Notes under the pieces: generated by a model | Database searches by the model: none | The model's input: only the letters and a program-made list of their open reading frames with translations | What the model was told of the DNA's origin: nothing | Shown: positions 8,187-17,601 of the stretch, one piece after another | How positions within the stretch are numbered: position 1 is the first letter of the stretch | Layout of the letters: the number at the start of each line of letters is the position of its first letter | Program-made: the position numbers and the translations under genes | Origin: Desulfuromonadaceae bacterium | GTDB lineage: Bacteria > Desulfobacterota > Desulfuromonadia > Desulfuromonadales > Syntrophotaleaceae | DNA length: 44,854 bases | Reading direction: 5' to 3' | Assembly: GCA_007134025.1 (NCBI GenBank) | Contig: SLLR01000022.1 | Span: 1 to 44,854, forward strand

Positions 8187-8939
8187 ATGGTTTTCATCAT
8201 TATTGTCGTCATCTTTGTCCTGCTGATTCTCAGCAGCGCAGTGCGAATCATTTTGGAATACGACCGGGGCGTGGTGTTTCGCCTGGGCCGCTTTTCGTCC
8301 ATCAAGGGACCGGGGCTTCGTTTCATCATTCCGGTGGTGGACAGGATGACCCGCATCAGTCTACGAACGGTGGCCATGGACGTTCCGCCGCAGGACGTGA
8401 TCACCAAGGACAACGTTTCAATCAAGGTGAACGCGGTACTCTATTTTCGGGTAGTCAATCCGGACAAGGCCATCATCGAGGTGGAAAATTATCTTTACGC
8501 TACCAGTCAACTGGCCCAGACCGCCCTGCGCAGTGTACTCGGCCAGTCGGAACTGGATGAACTGCTGGCCCGCCGTGATCAGATCAATCAGCATCTGCAG
8601 GAACTCCTTGATCGGCAGACGGAACCCTGGGGAGTGAAAGTAGCCAATGTCGAGATCAAGAATGTGGATCTGCCGCCGGAAATGCTGCGGGCCATCGCCC
8701 GGCAGGCCGAGGCGGAACGAGAGCGTCGCTCCAAGATCATTCATGCCGAAGGCGAGCACCAGGCGGCACAGAAACTGACCGAAGCGGCGCGTATTCTCTC
8801 CGGCCATAAGAGCGCTCTGCAGCTACGCTTCCTGCAGACCATGACGGACGTCGCATCGGAAAAAAACTCCACCATTATCTTCCCTTTTCCCATCGATCTG
8901 GTTCGTCCCTTTCTCGAAGCCAAAGATCAGAAGGAGTGA
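8187..8939 (+). CDS. Slipin (stomatin/prohibitin SPFH-domain protein)
   Basis: The 250-aa protein has one N-terminal membrane segment (about 2-20), an SPFH/band-7 domain (about 22-185), and a charged helical tail around [18 protein letters not shown] that forms the oligomerising coiled coil. It is the usual partner and substrate of NfeD, encoded immediately upstream, and is expected to form ring-like membrane scaffolds. The ATG follows GGGGAGG at good spacing. Bacterial names such as YbbK/QmcA apply to relatives, but the short length fits a p-stomatin/slipin better. Confidence 0.88.
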   Translation: MVFIIIVVIFVLLILSSAVRIILEYDRGVVFRLGRFSSIKGPGLRFIIPVVDRMTRISLRTVAMDVPPQDVITKDNVSIKVNAVLYFRVVNPDKAIIEVENYLYATSQLAQTALRSVLGQSELDELLARRDQINQHLQELLDRQTEPWGVKVANVEIKNVDLPPEMLRAIARQAEAERERRSKIIHAEGEHQAAQKLTEAARILSGHKSALQLRFLQTMTDVASEKNSTIIFPFPIDLVRPFLEAKDQKE

Positions 8940-8966
8940 CGTCGGACCGCATTGATCTGATTTTCA

Positions 8967-9000
8967 GGCGTACGGGCCGCGAGAGCACCGTACGCCATTT
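8967..9000 (+). terminator. Candidate terminator after slipin gene
   Basis: GGCGTACGG (8967-8975) pairs perfectly with CCGTACGCC (8988-8996), followed by the weak T-tract ATTTCTT. It separates the nfeD-slipin unit from the pyruvate carboxylase promoter. Confidence 0.55.
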
Positions 9001-9071
9001 CTTCGCTCCTCGCGGGTGGGATAACCTGGCGAATACAATTAGCAATTTCTTTTCTGAAATTAAATATCATA

Positions 9072-9100
9072 TTGCCTTGGCCGGGACCTTCTGCTAGTAT
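9072..9100 (+). promoter_or_regulatory. Sigma-70-type promoter of pyc
   Basis: TTGCCT (9072-9077), 17-nt spacer, TAGTAT (9095-9100). The start would be near 9107, about 44 nt before the ATG. Confidence 0.6.
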
Positions 9101-9150
9101 TGCCAGTCCAAAACAAAGCTAAACACCCTTTTTATAGGAGGAGACTTCAG

Positions 9151-12100
9151 ATGGAAATAAAGCACTTCAACAAGATCATGGCGGCAAACCGGGGCGAGAT
9201 CGCCATTCGGATTTTTCGCGCATGCATCGAACTCGGCATCAAGACGGTGGCGATTTTTTCCGAGGAAGATCGGATTTCCCTGCACCGCTACAAAGCGGAT
9301 GAATCCTATCTGGTGGGCAAGGGGAAGGGTCCCATTGAGGCCTATCTGGGTATTGACGAGATTATCCAGCTGGCGCTGAAAAAAGGCGTTGACGCCATTC
9401 ATCCCGGCTACGGTTTTCTTTCGGAAAATCCGCTTTTTGCCGAGGCCTGCGCCGCAGCGGGGATTGCCTTTATCGGCCCGGACGCCGAGATTCAGCGACG
9501 TCTCGGTGATAAGGTATCGGCCCGCAAGGTGGCTCAGCTCGCCAACGTGCCGGTGGTGCCCGGCACCGAGGATCCCGTGACCTGCGAAGAGGAAGCCTTG
9601 CTGTTTGCGGCCAAGGCCGGTTACCCGATCATTGTCAAGGCGTCCGCCGGCGGCGGCGGACGCGGCATGCGCGTGGCCCGCAACCGCAAGGAACTGCTGG
9701 AAGGTCTGAAATCGGCCGCGTCCGAAGCCAAGGCCGCCTTTGGCAACCCGGCGGTCTTTCTTGAAAGGTACATTGAAAATCCGAAACATGTCGAGGTTCA
9801 GATCCTGGGTGACCAGCACGGCAATCTGGTGCACTTTTTTGATCGGGACTGCTCCATTCAACGTCGCCACCAGAAGGTGATCGAGGTGGCTCCTTCGCCG
9901 GCTTTGAGCGATGCCAAACGTCAGGAGCTGTGCGACTATGCCCTGCGCATCGGCCGCGAGGTCGACTACGTCAATGCCGGTACCGTCGAATTCCTCATGG
10001 ATCAGGAGGAAAACCTTTATTTCATTGAGGTCAACACCCGAATTCAGGTGGAACACACGGTGACCGAGATGGTCACCGGACGCAACCTGGTCGGTGGACA
10101 GATTCGGGTTGCCCAAGGCTTCCGTCTGGAGGACCCCGAAATCGGTATCAAGCGCCAGGAAGACATCCAGATGCGCGGTTTCGCCATTCAATCCCGGGTG
10201 ACCACCGAGGATCCGGAAAACAACTTTGCTCCGGACTTCGGTACCATCGCCGCCTACCGCAGCCCCGGTGGTTTCGGTGTGCGTCTCGACGCCGGCAGCG
10301 CCTATCCCGGGGCGCGCATCAGCCCCCATTATGACTCCCTGCTGGTCAAGATCAGCTGCTGGGGGCTGAACCTCGCCGAAGCGGCCCGCACCATGAACCG
10401 CAGCCTTGAGGAGTTTCGTCTGCGGGGGGTCAAAAGCAACGTCGGCTTTCTGGAAAATGTGATCATGCACCCGACCTTCCTGGCGGGGCAGTGCGATACC
10501 TCTTTTATCGACTCGCATCCGGAACTGTTCCATATTCCGGTGCGGCGGGATCAGGCTTACAAACTCCTGACCTTCATCGGCCATACGGCGGTCAACGGCT
10601 ATCCGGGTATCAAGAAACCTCTGCATTTTCGAGACCTGCGGAACCCGTCGGTGCCGGAGATTCCTTATGAACGCCGCCTCCCCAGAGGAACTCGCGACAT
10701 TCTTCTCGAACAGGGTCCCGAAGGGCTTTCCCGCTGGATTCTCGAGCAGAACAAGCTGCTGATCAGCGATACCACCATGCGCGACGCCCATCAGTCGCTG
10801 GTGGCGACCCGGTTCAGGACCTACGACCTGGAGCGGATTGCCCCGGCCACCAGCCATCTGGCCAGCGATCTTTTCTCGCTTGAGATGTGGGGCGGAGCGA
10901 CCTTTGATGTGGCCATGCGCTTTCTTAAGGAGGATCCCTGGGAGCGTCTCGACCGGCTGCGGGAGAAAATCCCCAATATTCTGTTCCAGATGCTGTTGCG
11001 TGGGTCCAATGCCGTCGGCTACTGCAACTATTCGGACAATGTGGTACGGAAGTTTGTCGATGAGGCGGCCAAAAGCGGCATAGACGTGTTCCGGATCTTC
11101 GACTCTCTCAACTGGGTGAAGGGAATGCAGGTTGCCATGGATGCGGTGATCAATTCCGGTGCCGTCTGCGAGGCAACCATCTGCTACACCGGCGACATTC
11201 TGGATCCCAAGCGGGACAAGTATTCCCTGTCCTACTACGTCAATATGGCCAAGGAACTGGAAAACATGGGCGCCCACACGCTGGCGATCAAGGACATGGC
11301 CGGACTGCTCAAGCCTTTTGCCGCGGAAAAGCTGGTCAGGGCATTGAAGCAGGAGATCGGTATTCCGATTCACCTCCATACCCACGACACCTCGAGCAAT
11401 GGCGGTGCCACTTACCTGGCCGCGACCATGGCCGGGGTCGATATTGTCGACACGGCTCTTTCCTCTGTTTCGGGTCTGACCGCCCAGCCCAACATGAACG
11501 CCCTGGTGGCCGCTCTGAAAGGTTCCGAGCGGGATCCCCTGTTCGATGAAGTGAACCTGCAGCGTCTGGCCAACTACTGGGAGACGGTGCGGACCTACTA
11601 CGCGCCCTTTGAATCCGAACTGCGCAGCGGTACCGCCCAGGTCTACCACCATGAAATTCCCGGCGGCCAGTACTCCAACTACAAGCCTCAGGTGGAAGGG
11701 TTCGGTCTCGGAGATCGTTGGGAAGAGTGCAAGGAGATGTATCGCAAGGTCAACGACATGTTCGGCGATATCATCAAGGTTACTCCTTCCTCGAAGATCG
11801 TCGGCGACATGGCTCTGTTCATGGTGCAGAACAATCTGCAGCCGGATGACATCTACGAGCGGGGTGAAGAGCTCACCTTCCCCCAGGGGGTTGTTGATCT
11901 TTTCAAGGGAATGATCGGCCAGCCTCACGGTGGTTTTCCGGAAAAGTTGCAAAAGATCATTCTGAAAGGTGAAAAACCCATCACTTGTCGCCCTGGTGAA
12001 TTTCTGGAACCGGTGGATTTTGCCGCGCAGAAACAGGAGTTGGAAAAAAAGCTCGGTATTGTTCTGGATGATCGGGAAGTGCTTTCCGCCGTTCTTTATC

Positions 12101-12597
12101 CGGGCGTGTTCGAAGAGTATGTACGTCACCGCCAGACTTACGAGGACACCTCGCGACTGCCCACCCCGGTCTTTTTCTACAGCCTGGAACTTGGAGACGA
12201 AACCTCTATCGAAATTCAGCCTGGCAGGACCCTGGTGGTCCAGCTCAATGCCATCGGCCGAATCACGGAAAGTGGCGAGCGCGACCTCTATTTCGAGCTG
12301 AACGGTGAACCGCGCCAGGTGGCGGTGAAGGACCTTTCGGTCAATTCGGAGGAGATCACTCATCGCAAGGCCGACCCGGACAACCTGCATCATGTCGGAG
12401 CGCCCATGCCGGGCAAGGTCTTTCGCATCCTGGTGAATGTCGGTGACGAAATCAAGGCCGGCGACGTGCTTCTCTCCACCGAGGCCATGAAGATGGAAAC
12501 CAATGTCAAGGCTCCCAAGGACGGGGTCGTCTCCGAGATCCTGGTTGCCGAAGGGATTCAGGTCGAGACGGGCGAACTGCTGGTCATACTGGACTAA
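9151..12597 (+). CDS. pyc: Pyruvate carboxylase
   Basis: It carboxylates pyruvate to oxaloacetate with ATP, bicarbonate and biotin, the main anaplerotic step for an organism growing on acetate or other small acids. The 1148-aa single chain has biotin carboxylase (about 1-450, glycine-rich ATP loop KASAGGGGRGMR), carboxyltransferase (about 530-800, start motif DTTMRDAHQS), the allosteric linker, and the biotinyl carrier domain with AMKM (biotinylated K1114). This is the full alpha4-type length. The start is ATG 9151 behind AGGAGGAG. It has its own promoter and terminator, so it is probably monocistronic. Confidence 0.96.
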   Translation: MEIKHFNKIMAANRGEIAIRIFRACIELGIKTVAIFSEEDRISLHRYKADESYLVGKGKGPIEAYLGIDEIIQLALKKGVDAIHPGYGFLSENPLFAEACAAAGIAFIGPDAEIQRRLGDKVSARKVAQLANVPVVPGTEDPVTCEEEALLFAAKAGYPIIVKASAGGGGRGMRVARNRKELLEGLKSAASEAKAAFGNPAVFLERYIENPKHVEVQILGDQHGNLVHFFDRDCSIQRRHQKVIEVAPSPALSDAKRQELCDYALRIGREVDYVNAGTVEFLMDQEENLYFIEVNTRIQVEHTVTEMVTGRNLVGGQIRVAQGFRLEDPEIGIKRQEDIQMRGFAIQSRVTTEDPENNFAPDFGTIAAYRSPGGFGVRLDAGSAYPGARISPHYDSLLVKISCWGLNLAEAARTMNRSLEEFRLRGVKSNVGFLENVIMHPTFLAGQCDTSFIDSHPELFHIPVRRDQAYKLLTFIGHTAVNGYPGIKKPLHFRDLRNPSVPEIPYERRLPRGTRDILLEQGPEGLSRWILEQNKLLISDTTMRDAHQSLVATRFRTYDLERIAPATSHLASDLFSLEMWGGATFDVAMRFLKEDPWERLDRLREKIPNILFQMLLRGSNAVGYCNYSDNVVRKFVDEAAKSGIDVFRIFDSLNWVKGMQVAMDAVINSGAVCEATICYTGDILDPKRDKYSLSYYVNMAKELENMGAHTLAIKDMAGLLKPFAAEKLVRALKQEIGIPIHLHTHDTSSNGGATYLAATMAGVDIVDTALSSVSGLTAQPNMNALVAALKGSERDPLFDEVNLQRLANYWETVRTYYAPFESELRSGTAQVYHHEIPGGQYSNYKPQVEGFGLGDRWEECKEMYRKVNDMFGDIIKVTPSSKIVGDMALFMVQNNLQPDDIYERGEELTFPQGVVDLFKGMIGQPHGGFPEKLQKIILKGEKPITCRPGEFLEPVDFAAQKQELEKKLGIVLDDREVLSAVLYPGVFEEYVRHRQTYEDTSRLPTPVFFYSLELGDETSIEIQPGRTLVVQLNAIGRITESGERDLYFELNGEPRQVAVKDLSVNSEEITHRKADPDNLHHVGAPMPGKVFRILVNVGDEIKAGDVLLSTEAMKMETNVKAPKDGVVSEILVAEGIQVETGELLVILD

Positions 12598-12627
12598 AAG
12601 GCTATCGGACTATAGGACAGTTTGGAA

Positions 12628-12666
12628 AAGAAGGGCCGGGTTCGCAAAAGGAGCCCGGCCCTTCTT
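12628..12666 (+). terminator. Terminator after pyc
   Basis: A perfect 13-bp stem: AAGAAGGGCCGGG (12628-12640) pairs with CCCGGCCCTTCTT (12654-12666), with a 13-nt loop. The T-tract is short, but the stem is very stable. Confidence 0.7.
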
Positions 12667-12711
12667 GCCGCAGGAAGGGGCCGACGGGGTGCAAAATAGA
12701 GGCTGGGGCTT

Positions 12712-13461
12712 ATGGCCAGTGTGACCGATATCACCTTGTGGATCGCTTTTTCAGCGGGAGTGCTGTCTTTTTTCTCGCCCTGTGTCCTGCCGCTTCTGCC
12801 GTCCTATCTGGGCTACATTACCGGAATCAGTTTCGCTCGACTGGAGGAGCCCCGCCCCGGAAACGGGATTCAACTCACCGTTCTCTGGCATTGTCTGAGT
12901 TTTGTTGCCGGATTTTCTCTGGTCTTTATTCTGTTGGGAGCCATGGCCGGTGCGGCTTCCGGCTCCCTGCACGGCCAGTTGCGTGACGCGCTGGTCTGGG
13001 TGCAGAGACTGGGCGGGGTGCTGATTTTTCTTTTTGGTGTTCATCTGGCAGGTTTTTTTCATTTCGGCATTCTTCTTGGCGAGCGCCGCATTCATCTGAA
13101 CAAAAAGCCGGCCGGCCTGACCGGTACCTTCCTGGTGGGTCTGGCCTTTGCCGCCGGCTGGACTCCCTGTATCGGTCCCATACTCGGAGCGATTCTGGCG
13201 CTGGCCGCCACCGCTGCCGGTGGAGTACGACAGGGAATTTTTCTGCTGAGCGCCTATTCTTTGGGACTGGGCTTGCCTTTTTTGATTTCGGGGCTGTTGT
13301 TACCGCGCTTTCTTTCTGCTTTTAACCGATTTCGTAAACACATCCTGCTGATAAAACTGGCCACCGGGTTGTTGTTGATGGTTGCCGGCGTCATGTTGTT
13401 TTTTGATCTGTTCGGATTTATAACGGCCTATTTGTTTGCGCTCTATCCCGGCTTCCACTGA
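12712..13461 (+). CDS. ccdA: CcdA/DsbD-type thiol-disulfide electron transporter
   Basis: This 249-aa integral membrane protein has six predicted helices. The two redox cysteines sit in the family motifs SPCVLPLLPSYLGY (C24) and GWTPCIGP (C153). It moves reducing equivalents from cytoplasmic thioredoxin across the membrane, mainly for cytochrome c maturation; that need is high in cytochrome-rich Desulfuromonadales (family knowledge). It lacks the periplasmic domains of DsbD, so CcdA is the better name. The fur gene follows after 74 nt. Confidence 0.85.
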   Translation: MASVTDITLWIAFSAGVLSFFSPCVLPLLPSYLGYITGISFARLEEPRPGNGIQLTVLWHCLSFVAGFSLVFILLGAMAGAASGSLHGQLRDALVWVQRLGGVLIFLFGVHLAGFFHFGILLGERRIHLNKKPAGLTGTFLVGLAFAAGWTPCIGPILGAILALAATAAGGVRQGIFLLSAYSLGLGLPFLISGLLLPRFLSAFNRFRKHILLIKLATGLLLMVAGVMLFFDLFGFITAYLFALYPGFH

Positions 13462-13508
13462 GGCATACCGCTTTTCGCTTGACGGTTTTTGGATTTTCAG
13501 GCACCTTT

Positions 13509-13523
13509 TGAAAATCATTTTCA
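13509..13523. promoter_or_regulatory. Fur box (7-1-7 palindrome) in front of fur
   Basis: TGAAAATCATTTTCA is a perfect 7-1-7 inverted repeat differing from the Fur consensus TGATAATNATTATCA at only two positions. It ends 12 nt before the fur ATG, where bound Fur would block transcription or translation, so autoregulation is likely. Confidence 0.65.
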
Positions 13524-13535
13524 TAGGGGGTTCTC

Positions 13536-13973
13536 ATGCCGAACAAACGTTCCATTTTTCGAGAGTTCATGGCACGCAATGGCCTGAAGTGGACCAAGCA
13601 GCGAGAGGCGATTCTGGAGGAATTTCTTGATTCCAAGGAACATCTCTCCACAGAGGCCCTCTACCTGGCGATTCGCAGCAAACATCCGCATATCGGTTAT
13701 GCGACCGTTTATCGCACCTTGAAGCTTTTCGCCGAAAGCGGCATCGCCGAAGAGCGGGACTTTGGAGGCGGACAGGTGCTCTATGAACTGAGCAACCGAG
13801 GAGATCATCACGACCATCTGATCTGCAATGGCTGCGGTGCCATTATCGAGTTCGAAGACCAAAGCATTGAAAAACTGCAGGAAAATGTCGCCCGTGAGCA
13901 TCAGTTCAAGATCACCAGTCACCGTCTCGAGATTTTCGGTCTCTGTGCCAAGTGCTCATCGCCCAAGCACTGA
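13536..13973 (+). CDS. fur: Ferric uptake regulator Fur
   Basis: This 145-aa metal-dependent repressor of iron uptake and related genes has an N-terminal winged helix (about 1-85; recognition region IGYATVYRTLKLF), a metal-binding HHDH at 91-94, and structural zinc pairs C97/C100 and C137/C140. The length and motifs fit Fur rather than PerR or Zur, but paralogues cannot be fully separated by sequence. It has a Fur-like palindrome upstream and is followed by a second iron-type regulator 98 nt downstream. Confidence 0.88.
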   Translation: MPNKRSIFREFMARNGLKWTKQREAILEEFLDSKEHLSTEALYLAIRSKHPHIGYATVYRTLKLFAESGIAEERDFGGGQVLYELSNRGDHHDHLICNGCGAIIEFEDQSIEKLQENVAREHQFKITSHRLEIFGLCAKCSSPKH

Positions 13974-14071
13974 TGGCCTCGCAAGTTTTTGAGGGTAAAG
14001 ACTTTTAAAAAAGTGCCGTTCCCCGAACCTGGAAGAGAATTCCAGTGCAGGCGGGCGTGAAGGAACACAAT

Positions 14072-14728
14072 ATGAAACTCTCCGCCGCCGCCGAGGATCT
14101 TCTGGAGAGACTCTGGATCGGAGCTTTCGAAGAAGGAAAGTCCTCCGTCGCCCTGAATGAACTGAAGATCTCCATGGATCACCCGGCCCTGCTCGAGTTG
14201 ACCGGGCAGGGTTTGATTCGGGTTGACGATTCCACGGTACGTCTGCTTCCCGGCGGGCATCGGGAGGGACAACTGGTCGTGCGCAAACATCGGCTTTCCG
14301 AACGGTTGATGATGGATATCTTCGACCTGAAGGGAACCCATGCCGACGACAAGGCCTGCGAGTTTGAGCATTTGCTCAACGAGGGCGTCGACAGTAAAAT
14401 CTGTGATCTTCTCAACCATCCCGACCGCTGCCCACATGGCAAGGCGATTCCTCCGGGACGCTGTTGTCTCAAAGCCCGCCGTGAGGGCCGGCCGGGGGTG
14501 ATTTGCCTGCCGAAGCTTAAACCCGGGCAGAGCGGTGAAATTGCCTATTTGGCGACCAAAGATCCCCAGAAGATGCAGAAGCTCATGTCCATGGGGGTTC
14601 TTCCGGGCAGTCGTATCCGCCTGAGCCAAAACTTTCCCAGTTATATTTTCCGGCTGGGATCCTCCGACTTTGCCGTCGATGAGCAATTGGCCAGGGAGAT
14701 TTTCGTTCGGCTGGATGATAAAGCCTGA
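14072..14728 (+). CDS. DtxR/IdeR-type metal-dependent repressor with C-terminal FeoA domain
   Basis: The 218-aa protein has a divergent winged-helix region (about 1-75), a DtxR-like metal-binding and dimerisation region with the family segment VRKHRLSERLMMDIF (80-94) and CEFEH (106-110), then a cysteine-containing patch CPHGKAIPPGRCC (120-132), and an SH3-like FeoA domain (about 145-215, LKPGQSGEIAYL). It probably represses iron or manganese transport genes. The ATG at 14072 has AAGGAA 6 nt upstream; GTG codons at 14045 and 14057 are alternatives. The weak match in the helix-turn-helix means its DNA target may differ from classical IdeR sites. Confidence 0.8.
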   Translation: MKLSAAAEDLLERLWIGAFEEGKSSVALNELKISMDHPALLELTGQGLIRVDDSTVRLLPGGHREGQLVVRKHRLSERLMMDIFDLKGTHADDKACEFEHLLNEGVDSKICDLLNHPDRCPHGKAIPPGRCCLKARREGRPGVICLPKLKPGQSGEIAYLATKDPQKMQKLMSMGVLPGSRIRLSQNFPSYIFRLGSSDFAVDEQLAREIFVRLDDKA

Positions 14729-15092
14729 TGGTCTGACGAGGCGATAAATTCTTCGCACCAATCCCCGATGGGATTCGACATACACACTGTACCCCTTTTA
14801 GCCGGCCTGATCGAACTGCTTCCCGTGAGGCGGATTGACCAGGCTTTTTGTTTTGGATCAGACGCCAGACTTCGGACGATCTCTTGATATGCATACGCCA
14901 CACATACGCCAAAAAGACTTTGCAGCAACAGGGCGATTTGCTAAGGTGAAAAATTGAGAACAGCTTAACTTTCAGCCATCCGAAAACTCCGAGTGAATAC
15001 AGCCGAGTTTTCGCGTTGAAAGCCAGTTCATTGATGGTGTCGCCCGGCTCGTGCCGCGCCTGCCTGCAATTTTTCCATCTGATGCCCGGGCA
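14729..15092. other. Intergenic region before the hybrid kinase
   Basis: This stretch has no supported gene. A weak terminator candidate follows the DtxR gene: GCCTG near 14804 pairs with CAGGC near 14840, then TTTTTGTTTT. A possible promoter is TTGCAG (about 14923), 16-nt spacer, TAAGGT (about 14945), followed by a long two-step hairpin at 14969-15022. Confidence 0.45.
14969..15022 (+). promoter_or_regulatory. Structured leader hairpin upstream of hybrid kinase
   Basis: CTTTCA (14969-14974) pairs with TGAAAG (15017-15022) around an internal loop, and CGAAAACTC (14981-14989) pairs perfectly with GAGTTTTCG (15005-15013) over a 15-nt loop. There is no T-run, so it is not a terminator. It does not fit the c-di-GMP-I riboswitch layout that I looked for. 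Confidence 0.4.
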
Positions 15093-17558
15093 ATGAAGAA
15101 ACTCTTTTCCAACGCCACGCTGAAGCAAAAGCTCACCACCATTATACTGGTGGTGTGCGGTATCGTTCTGCTGTTGTCGTCGCTGGCCTATTTCAGCCTG
15201 GAAATCATCTCCTTCCGGCGTCTGCTGGTGGCTCACAAGACCTCTTTGGCGGAGGTTGTCGCGGCCAACGCCGCAGTCGCACTGCCTTTCAATGACAGGG
15301 AGCTGGCTCGCAACACCTTGTCGGCTCTTGCCTCTGAACCCAATATCAAACTGGCTTATATTTTTGACAAGCAGAACGAGCCCTTGGCCCAGTATCTGCG
15401 CCGGGGCGATACTGCTCAGCTTACGGCAGGCGGATTCCCCCGTATTACCGAGGCAGAATACCGGCAACTGGCGGAAGGCCTTCAGGCCGGCGAAAAAAAT
15501 CATTTCCTTTCCAGCCGACATCTGGCCGTGTTCCGGCCTGTGATCAGTCAGGGGCAGCACCTTGGAATGGTCTACATTAACTCCGACCTGGGGGCTTTTT
15601 CCCAATGGAAGCGTCTGTTTGCCGGCAGTGTCCTGGCCGTTCTCGGTCTGTCCTTTCTGCTCGCCTATCTTCTTTCCCGCCAGCTTCAGTCCATCGTTTC
15701 CCGGCCTATCCATTATCTTCTCGGTAAAATGAACAGGGTGACCAGGGAGGGAGATTTTTCAGTTCGGGCGGAGAAGGATGCGGACGATGAGGTAGGAGCC
15801 CTGATCGATGGTTTCAATGCCATGCTGACACACCTTCAGGATCGTGACCGGCAGCTGGCCGATTATCAGCATCACCTGGAGGAACTGGTTGGAAAGCGTA
15901 CCGAGGAACTGCGCAGCGCCAACGAAGAACTGAGGGGTTCTGTTGCCGAACTGGAGAAGACCCGAGATGCGGCGCAAGCGGCCAATCAGACTAAATCCCG
16001 TTTTCTGGCCAATATCAGCCATGAATTGCGGACCCCCATGGTTGGCGTGCTGAGCAGCACCGAACTGCTGTTGAACAGCGGACTTGATTCCGAGCAGTTG
16101 AGCCTGGTCGAGACGCTTAACCGCTCCGGGGAGTCGTTGCTTGAAATTCTTAATGATTTGTTGGATCTTGCCAAGATCGAAGCCGGAAAGCTGTCCCTTG
16201 AACATGTCAAGTTCGATCTCCTGGAAGTGATCGCCTGTCCCGTCGACTTATTGGGCAAGATCGCTTTTGGAAAAGGCCTGGAGTTGGTCTGTGACGTTGC
16301 CCCCGAGGTTCCTGCCTGGCTCTGGGGCGACCCCGGACGTCTGCGCCAGGTCCTGTTTAATCTGTTGAGCAATGCCGTCAAGTTCACTCACGAGGGCGAG
16401 GTGGTCTTGCGAATCCGTCCCGAACAGGAGCGGGCCGACAGTGTGGTGCTGCGTTTTGAAGTGGCGGATACCGGGATCGGTATTGATCCGTCTCTTCAGC
16501 AAAGCATTTTCGACTCTTTCTCCCAGGCTGATGACTCCACCACCCGACTGCATGGCGGTACCGGTCTGGGGCTGTCTATCGTCAAGCAACTGGTCGGCAT
16601 GATGGGAGGTCAGATTGCCGTCTCCAGCGAACCGGGACTGGGATCCGTTTTCTCCTTCGGGCTAAGTCTGAACCGCGGCCCCGATACGCTCACCGACCGA
16701 GTTTGGGGGGACGGCAGGAGCATTCTGGTTCTGGAGAAGAATTTCACTGCGGGTCGCGTGCTTGAAGAGCAATTGCGCCATGCCGGGTGGAGTGTTCAAC
16801 TCTGCCATAGCGACACAATGGCCGCCCGAAAGATGGAAGAGGCACGGGCTCTTGCTCAGGTCTGGGACGTGGTGTTTGTAAACGACATTTTTCTGGCCGG
16901 AGGTCCGTCCTTGTTTCTGGAGGGACTTGAAAGGGCGCTCGCTGATGGGCAAACCCGCCTGGTTGCCATGGGGTCAAAAAATTCCCGGGCGATTCAGGAT
17001 CAGCAGTTGCGGGATCAGGTGGCATCCTATCTGTGCAAACCGCTGCTTCCCCAGCGCCTGCTTAGCGGCCTGAAAGATCTTGTGCCCCTCGATGCTTCGC
17101 TCGCAAAGCCTTTTAACCGACTCCCGGAACAGGGGGAAGGGGGTTCTGCGGACTCGGTGAGTCGGGAGGTTTTCGCCACTGTTCTGGTGGCCGAAGACAA
17201 TCCGACCACCGGCAAGCTCATCGACATCAGCCTTTCCAGTCTGGGTTACCGGGTCACCATTGCCATGGATGGCCAGAGCGCTGTCAAGCTCATGGCCGGG
17301 CAAGCTTTTGACCTGGTGTTGATGGATTGCCAGATGCCCGTGATGGACGGTTACTCGGCCGCCAGGGCGATGCGGGCTGCGGGCTGCCGGGTTCCGATCA
17401 TCGCCCTGACCGCATCTTCCCGTCAGGAAGAGGAAACTCGCTGCCGGGAGGCGGGCATGGACGACTTTTTGTGCAAACCGTTTCGGCATACAGTACTGCA
17501 CGAGGTGATTCGCCAATGGCTTGAGCGATCCCGCAACCTTTTCAAGGAAACCGAATAA
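15093..17558 (+). CDS. Membrane-bound hybrid sensor histidine kinase (BarA-like)
   Basis: The 821-aa protein has TM1 (about 15-37), a periplasmic CHASE8-like sensor (about 45-172), TM2 (about 174-197), HAMP (about 198-250), coiled coil, HisKA with phospho-accepting H310 in NISHELRTP, HATPase_c (about 415-545), and two receiver-type domains. The first receiver (about 560-680) is degenerate: ILVLEKN replaces the acidic pair and VNDIF stands at the phospho-site. The second (696-821) is intact, with D745 in LMDCQMP and a CKP lysine. No Hpt domain is present, so a separate phosphotransfer protein is needed. ATG 15093 is preferred over GTG 15051. The following LVIVD gene starts 43 nt downstream. 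Confidence 0.87.
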   Translation: MKKLFSNATLKQKLTTIILVVCGIVLLLSSLAYFSLEIISFRRLLVAHKTSLAEVVAANAAVALPFNDRELARNTLSALASEPNIKLAYIFDKQNEPLAQYLRRGDTAQLTAGGFPRITEAEYRQLAEGLQAGEKNHFLSSRHLAVFRPVISQGQHLGMVYINSDLGAFSQWKRLFAGSVLAVLGLSFLLAYLLSRQLQSIVSRPIHYLLGKMNRVTREGDFSVRAEKDADDEVGALIDGFNAMLTHLQDRDRQLADYQHHLEELVGKRTEELRSANEELRGSVAELEKTRDAAQAANQTKSRFLANISHELRTPMVGVLSSTELLLNSGLDSEQLSLVETLNRSGESLLEILNDLLDLAKIEAGKLSLEHVKFDLLEVIACPVDLLGKIAFGKGLELVCDVAPEVPAWLWGDPGRLRQVLFNLLSNAVKFTHEGEVVLRIRPEQERADSVVLRFEVADTGIGIDPSLQQSIFDSFSQADDSTTRLHGGTGLGLSIVKQLVGMMGGQIAVSSEPGLGSVFSFGLSLNRGPDTLTDRVWGDGRSILVLEKNFTAGRVLEEQLRHAGWSVQLCHSDTMAARKMEEARALAQVWDVVFVNDIFLAGGPSLFLEGLERALADGQTRLVAMGSKNSRAIQDQQLRDQVASYLCKPLLPQRLLSGLKDLVPLDASLAKPFNRLPEQGEGGSADSVSREVFATVLVAEDNPTTGKLIDISLSSLGYRVTIAMDGQSAVKLMAGQAFDLVLMDCQMPVMDGYSAARAMRAAGCRVPIIALTASSRQEEETRCREAGMDDFLCKPFRHTVLHEVIRQWLERSRNLFKETE

Positions 17559-17601
17559 GCAGCGTTGGCCCGGTTGGAACGCCTGCAGAGAGAGCCCTAC
17601 G

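Noticed and set aside
9094-12393. A 1099-codon open frame on the minus strand, antisense to pyc
   Set aside because: It is a codon-bias shadow of the pyruvate carboxylase gene: the frame mirrors a real, fully conserved protein, has no ribosome binding site, and its translation resembles no family.
14900-15022. Possible c-di-GMP-I riboswitch in front of the kinase gene
   Set aside because: The conserved core of that class is absent; only a generic hairpin is visible.
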